From Novosphingobium acidiphilum DSM 19966 (GTDB taxonomy: Bacteria; Pseudomonadota; Alphaproteobacteria; Sphingomonadales; Sphingomonadaceae), in the NCBI RefSeq assembly GCF_000429005.1, contig NZ_AUBA01000002.1:1-64000 (forward strand): a stretch of DNA of 64,000 nt, written 5' to 3'. Position numbers and translations under genes: made by a program. This document shows positions 60,598-64,000 of the stretch, one piece after another; position 1 is the stretch's first letter; each line of letters starts with the position of its first letter. The notes below the pieces were generated by a model that was given only the letters and a program-made list of their open reading frames with translations, was not told the DNA's origin and made no database searches.

Positions 60598-61816
60598 GCA
60601 CGCATTCCTTCGCAAGCTGCTCGTCCAGATATTCGCGCGCGCGATCGCAATACCAGTCGACAAACCGCAGCACGAGCGTTTCGGCCTCGGGCGAATAAGG
60701 GCCAGGCGTGTAGCCTGGGCTGTCGACACCGTTCTGGTTGTTTTCGGCCAGATCGCGGTCCTGCAGATTGGTGGTGTGCCACGGTTCGGCGATCGTGCTG
60801 CTGTCGTAATCGACGCCGTCGACTGCATCCTTGTGCATCAGCCACTTGGCCGTCACCAGCGTTTCCCGCGGGCCGCTGGGCATCGCGCTGAAACAGAACA
60901 CCAGATCACCGGTGGCATGGGCAAAGTGATGCGGTTCCAGCGCCCAGCGCAGCGATCCGATGTCGCCATCGCCGATCGGGCACATCAGCTTTTTCGATGC
61001 GGGCGTGCCGTCCACCGTCATCGAAATCATGCCGGGATTGAGCGGAAAGCGCACTGCCTGCCACCAGCCTTCACCGACCGGCCCCTTGGGCAGGCCGATT
61101 TCGTCCATGCGCGCATCGAACCGCGCGGCGTGATCGGCCCCGCCGAAATCGAAATAGGCGCTCATGTCGGCGGGAAAGGTCTTGGCCAGTTCGGGATGCG
61201 AACCCTGGCAGTGATAGCATTCGCGCCCGTTTTCGAGCACGAGCTTCCAGTTGGCCTGTTCGACCAGCACTTCGCTGTGCACGACTTTGGCATTTTCCAG
61301 ATCGTGCGGCCCGAGCACCGCCTCCATATCGGCGCGAAAGCGCTCGAAAGGCAGCGGCGTCTCCGACAGGCAGATATAGATCACGCCCGCCACCACTTCG
61401 GTATGCACCGGGCGCAGTCCGTGGTCGCTGGTGTCAAAATCGTCGGGCATGCGCGCCGCGTTCATCAGGCTGCCGTCAAGATTGTAGGTCCAGCGGTGAT
61501 ACGGGCACACGATGCGGGGGCTTCGGCCCTGCCCTTCCTTGCACAGCACCGCGCCGCGATGGCGGCACGAATTGTGAAATCCGCGGACCACGCCGTCGCG
61601 CCCGCGCACGATCAGGATCGGCCAGGGCCCGACCTTGATCGAGCTGTAGCTGCCCGGCGTGGGCAGTTCGCACGAAAACCCGGCCATCAGCCAGGTGCGG
61701 CCAAACGCTGCGTGCAGGTCGAATTCGAACATCGCCGGATCGTTGTACAGCTCCTGCGGCAGGCTGTGGCCCGGCCGGCGGCTGTCGAATGCCGCCTTGA
61801 TCTGTGCAAGATCCAC
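60587..61816 (-). CDS. Rieske-type N-demethylase oxygenase (GbcA/stachydrine demethylase-like)
   Basis: 409 residues. The Rieske [2Fe-2S] site is C84-x-H86-x17-C104-x2-H107 (CRHRG ... CPYH). The mononuclear iron site lies in ENGRECYHCQGSHPEL, with H202 and H207 and a later carboxylate. This pattern is characteristic of glycine-betaine and proline-betaine demethylases. It would remove the first methyl group of a quaternary amine as formaldehyde. The likely start is GTG at 61816, after AAAGGGGA. No gbcB-like reductase gene is nearby. It is the first gene of the operon and diverges from a LysR gene. Confidence 0.88.
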   Translation of the reverse strand: MDLAQIKAAFDSRRPGHSLPQELYNDPAMFEFDLHAAFGRTWLMAGFSCELPTPGSYSSIKVGPWPILIVRGRDGVVRGFHNSCRHRGAVLCKEGQGRSPRIVCPYHRWTYNLDGSLMNAARMPDDFDTSDHGLRPVHTEVVAGVIYICLSETPLPFERFRADMEAVLGPHDLENAKVVHSEVLVEQANWKLVLENGRECYHCQGSHPELAKTFPADMSAYFDFGGADHAARFDARMDEIGLPKGPVGEGWWQAVRFPLNPGMISMTVDGTPASKKLMCPIGDGDIGSLRWALEPHHFAHATGDLVFCFSAMPSGPRETLVTAKWLMHKDAVDGVDYDSSTIAEPWHTTNLQDRDLAENNQNGVDSPGYTPGPYSPEAETLVLRFVDWYCDRAREYLDEQLAKECVHAA

Positions 61817-62120
61817 GTGTCGTATCCCCTTTGGCGCGTCGCAAAATCGATTCGGTTCGCACTGAAACCGGCTTTCCCCGGCCTGTGCGATCACACCGTG
61901 CTGATCGCACAGCGCCATGCACCGCAGCGAATCCCATTATGTCATGGCCACATTCGATTTTTTGCGTGGGGATAGGGGCCGACACGGGGCGATTTCGTGT
62001 TCGCGCCATGATATTGACCTTGATCATTGACAGCACGGGCGCAAGGCCCGGCGCGGGTCAGGCACAACAGGAGGCAGGGCGATCGCCAGCAATCACCAGA
62101 TCAACCGGCGATGGCTGCCT
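61817..62120. other. divergent regulatory region of the N-demethylation operon
   Basis: This gene-free stretch of about 300 bases contains the CTGTGCGATC / GATCGCACAG inverted repeat (listed separately). A second, imperfect outer pair is CGCAAAATCGA at about 61841 and TCGATTTTTTGCG at about 61946. An AGGAGG ribosome-binding site lies at 62069-62074. I see no small coding gene. Confidence 0.6.
61883..61912. promoter_or_regulatory. 10-bp-arm inverted repeat, probable LysR operator
   Basis: CTGTGCGATC (61883-61892) and GATCGCACAG (61903-61912) are exact reverse complements with a 10-base spacer, between the Rieske gene and the divergent LysR gene. Arm length and spacing fit a LysR-type recognition site. 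Confidence 0.6.
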
Positions 62121-63038
62121 TTGAACGCGTTGCGCGCGTTTGAAGCGGTTGGAAGGCACCTGAGCTTTACCGCCGGCGCCCAGGCGCTGACCGTTTCGCA
62201 AAGCGCGATGAGCCGCCATGTGTCGAGCCTGGAAGACCTGATCGGCAAACCGCTGTTTGAACGTTCGGCCAGCGGGCTGCGGCTGACCCCGGCGGGCGAA
62301 GTGCTGTTGCCGGTGGTGGCCAAATGCCTCGACCGGCTGGAAGAAACGATCAACACCGTGCGCAATCGCGACAGCGAAAGCCGTCCGTTGCGGCTGCACA
62401 TTCCGCCATCGCTGCTGTACCAGACCGCGCTGCCGCTGCTCCACGGGTTTCGCCAGGAACATCCCGAAATCCGCATCGATGTCACCACGTCGAACGTGAC
62501 CGGCACGCCGCAGGCGAATGTCGATATGGCGATCGTGTTCGACCGGCCCAATGTCGACGACCGCGTGACCGATCTGCTGTGGATGGTGCGCGTGGCCCCG
62601 CTGTGTTCGCCCGCCACCCGCGACCGGCACCAGGGCAAGACGCTCGAAGCGTTCCTGTCCGAAACCGAACTGTTGCACGTAAAGCTCGACAACGAGCCGC
62701 GCGGGCTGTTGTGGAGCACTTATGCCGATCAGCAACGGCTGAATCTGGATACCGGTGGGGGGCTGGCATTCGACACCGCGTTTTCGGCCGTACGCTATGC
62801 CATGTCGGCCACCGGCGTGGTGCTGGCCGATATCGACATGTTTGCCGATGAAATCGCCGCAGGCAATCTGGTCATGCCGTTCGATTGCATTGGCGCCGAC
62901 GGCTATGCCTATTACCTGAAAACGCACGCCGAAGATCTGTCGGACCCGACGATCTTTCTGCTGCGCGACTGGATCATCCGCCATTTTGCCAAGGGCAACC
63001 CGGGCGGCGACGGGCAAAGGATTGCACCGGGCGGCTGA
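62121..63038 (+). CDS. LysR-family regulator (GcvA-like) of the N-demethylation operon
   Basis: About 305 residues from the TTG at 62121. The HTH is ALRAFEAVGRHLSFTAGAQALTVSQSAMSRHVSSLE, followed by a LysR effector domain with LHIPPSLLYQTALPLLHGFRQEHPEIRIDV. Homologues usually begin RRLPPLNALRAFEA, and the bases before 62121 do encode NRRWLPLNALRAFE in frame. The frame is open back to a stop at 62028 but has no ATG, GTG or TTG before 62121. A perfect AGGAGG lies seven bases before an ATC codon at 62082, which may be the true start. It diverges from the Rieske operon and likely activates it. Confidence 0.88.
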   Translation: MNALRAFEAVGRHLSFTAGAQALTVSQSAMSRHVSSLEDLIGKPLFERSASGLRLTPAGEVLLPVVAKCLDRLEETINTVRNRDSESRPLRLHIPPSLLYQTALPLLHGFRQEHPEIRIDVTTSNVTGTPQANVDMAIVFDRPNVDDRVTDLLWMVRVAPLCSPATRDRHQGKTLEAFLSETELLHVKLDNEPRGLLWSTYADQQRLNLDTGGGLAFDTAFSAVRYAMSATGVVLADIDMFADEIAAGNLVMPFDCIGADGYAYYLKTHAEDLSDPTIFLLRDWIIRHFAKGNPGGDGQRIAPGG

Positions 63039-63827
63039 TCACTTGCCGATCGGCACCCCGATGATGAATTTGACGATCACGCTGTCCTTGGCCGTGCCAT
63101 AGCCTTTGCCAATGCCCGCATTCAGGTCCCAGCGGCCCAGCCTGGTGTCGAGCGCCAGAAACGTCGAATGCTCGCTTGCAGAAACGTTGGCGAAACTGCG
63201 CAAGGCGCCGATGCCGTTGTAGCTTTCGATGCCGAAGGTCGTTTCCCTGGCCAGCTTATAGGCCGCTTTGGTCGCCAGTTGCACGCTGGCCGGGGTTTTG
63301 GCGGGCCCTGACAGCGCAAAATCGATATTGGTGTTGGTGCCGATAATCCAGTGATCGCCTTCCCATCCGGCAATCAGCTTGACCTCATTGTTCCACGCGT
63401 TCTGGTCAAGGCGGTAATCGACCCGCCCGACTTCATAATTGATGCCGTAATAAAAACCGCGCCCGGGATGGCGGGCCAGCCATTTGACCCGCAGTTTCCA
63501 GCCATCGACGCGGAACCGGCCGTTTGCATCGATGGTGGTCAGCGGAAGATAGGCGCCGAGTTCAAAATGGTCGTCCAGGCTGTAGGAAAATTCAGGCGTC
63601 ACGCGCACGCGGTGCAGGCTTGACTGGCCGCCCGGATAGTCGGGGGTGCCCTTGCCCGAGGCAACATCGTTGACATGCAGATCCAGCCCCGGCTGTCCCG
63701 GCGCATTGATCTCGTTCATGTAGACCTGGATTTCCTCGTCGGCAGCGCGTGCATGACCGCCCGCGATCAATGCCGGCAAAGCGGCGCAACCGGCAATCGA
63801 TCGCAGCAACACGATGGTGCAACGCAT
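63039..63827 (-). CDS. exported beta-barrel-like protein of unknown function
   Basis: 262 residues. The Sec signal peptide ends near GGHARAAD (about residue 28). The mature part is rich in alternating strands with aromatic ends (FSYSLDDHFELGAYLPL, WKLRVKWLARHPGRGFYYGINYEVGRVDY, VKFIIGVPIGK at the C-terminus), consistent with an outer-membrane barrel. It resembles a conserved family of exported proteins without assigned function. I start at MRCTIVLLRS (63827), which gives a proper signal peptide. It converges on the LysR gene with no gap. Confidence 0.65.
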   Translation of the reverse strand: MRCTIVLLRSIAGCAALPALIAGGHARAADEEIQVYMNEINAPGQPGLDLHVNDVASGKGTPDYPGGQSSLHRVRVTPEFSYSLDDHFELGAYLPLTTIDANGRFRVDGWKLRVKWLARHPGRGFYYGINYEVGRVDYRLDQNAWNNEVKLIAGWEGDHWIIGTNTNIDFALSGPAKTPASVQLATKAAYKLARETTFGIESYNGIGALRSFANVSASEHSTFLALDTRLGRWDLNAGIGKGYGTAKDSVIVKFIIGVPIGK

Positions 63828-63948
63828 CACGCATTTCCCGACGCCAGCCGGGCAGCCTTTGCCCGGATCCATGCGCGCCCTGCCGACCCCCTGCCGCAAT
63901 CGTGCCCCATGCACAACTGTGCCAAGGGGCCAATCCGGCCCATCTGCC

Positions 63949-64000
63949 CTATCCGGCGTGCGGAGCCAGACGCACGCCGTCAAACCCGGCAAACACCGCC
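63949..64000 (-). CDS. C-terminal end of a gene running off the window (partial)
   Basis: The last 52 bases read on the minus strand as AVFAGFDGVRLAPHAG followed by a TAG stop at 63949. Composition and sense look coding, but 16 residues are too few to identify the product. It would lie upstream of the exported protein gene in the same direction. Confidence 0.35.
   Translation of the reverse strand, partial: AVFAGFDGVRLAPHAG

Noticed and set aside
1..64000. tRNA, rRNA, CRISPR, insertion sequence, prophage or integrase
   Set aside because: Reading both strands I found no tRNA-like T-loop and acceptor pairs, no regular spacer repeats, and no transposase, integrase or phage protein motifs.

Overview
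The window is a GC-rich chromosomal segment that most likely comes from an alphaproteobacterium of the order Sphingomonadales (Novosphingobium/Sphingomonas-like). This is inferred from two LexA boxes of the alphaproteobacterial form GTTC-N7-GTTC in front of an ImuA-ImuB-DnaE2 mutasome, a close relative of the sphingomonad LigM/DesA tetrahydrofolate-dependent O-demethylases, an EmrAB-NodT efflux operon, and the overall codon bias. I saw no rRNA, tRNA, CRISPR array, insertion sequence or prophage. The only foreign-looking DNA is an AT-rich patch at about 300-660.

Layout. (1) 1-2.4 kb: two small ORFs, one AT-rich and membrane-bound, a CmcJ/NvfI-like oxygenase behind a cluster of GGACAA repeats, and an EF-hand exported protein with a clear terminator. 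(2) 2.5-9.5 kb: a probable catabolic cluster. A carotenoid-cleavage-type dioxygenase and an NmrA-type reductase run rightward. A LigM-like O-demethylase, two SnoaL-like proteins and a DUF3237 protein run leftward. A MetE-core-like methyltransferase diverges from the LigM-like gene. Three palindromes sit at the promoters, with no regulator nearby. (3) 9.5-19.1 kb: an SOS DNA-damage region on the minus strand: imuA-imuB, an acyltransferase, then a radical-SAM repair protein, a DUF4130-UdgX fusion and dnaE2. Each of the two DNA-repair blocks starts at a LexA box. (4) 19.1-25.2 kb: an APC permease, panB, a DUF475 membrane protein, and ahpC-ahpF. (5) 25.5-30.7 kb: an EmrA-EmrB-NodT tripartite efflux operon and a TetR regulator. 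(6) 30.8-41.3 kb: an AIM24-like protein, the ppk1-ppx polyphosphate operon, an M19 dipeptidase, PilZ and HD-GYP cyclic-di-GMP proteins, a COG2509 flavoprotein, a candidate small RNA and an IclR regulator.

(7) 41.4-48.4 kb: a six-gene, translationally coupled acyl-CoA degradation operon (SDR, acyl-CoA dehydrogenase, class III CoA-transferase, thiolase, methylsuccinyl-CoA-dehydrogenase-like protein, MaoC/mesaconyl-CoA-hydratase-like protein). It diverges from the IclR gene and converges on a LysR gene. (8) 50.3-63.0 kb: a long minus-strand operon: Rieske N-demethylase, a PLP enzyme of the cystathionine gamma-lyase fold, an opine-oxidase-like pair (BFD flavoprotein plus DadA-like oxidase), heterotetrameric sarcosine oxidase soxBDAG, and an MFS transporter. 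A divergent LysR gene and a strong inverted repeat lie at its promoter. The set looks like uptake and stepwise N-demethylation of a trimethylated amino acid, followed by PLP-dependent breakdown of the freed amino acid. It is the best candidate here for an undescribed pathway. (9) The window ends with an exported beta-barrel-like protein and the tail of one more gene.

Many genes overlap by 1, 4 or 8 bases, so the operon calls are firm. Exact substrates in the three catabolic clusters are not determined by the sequence.
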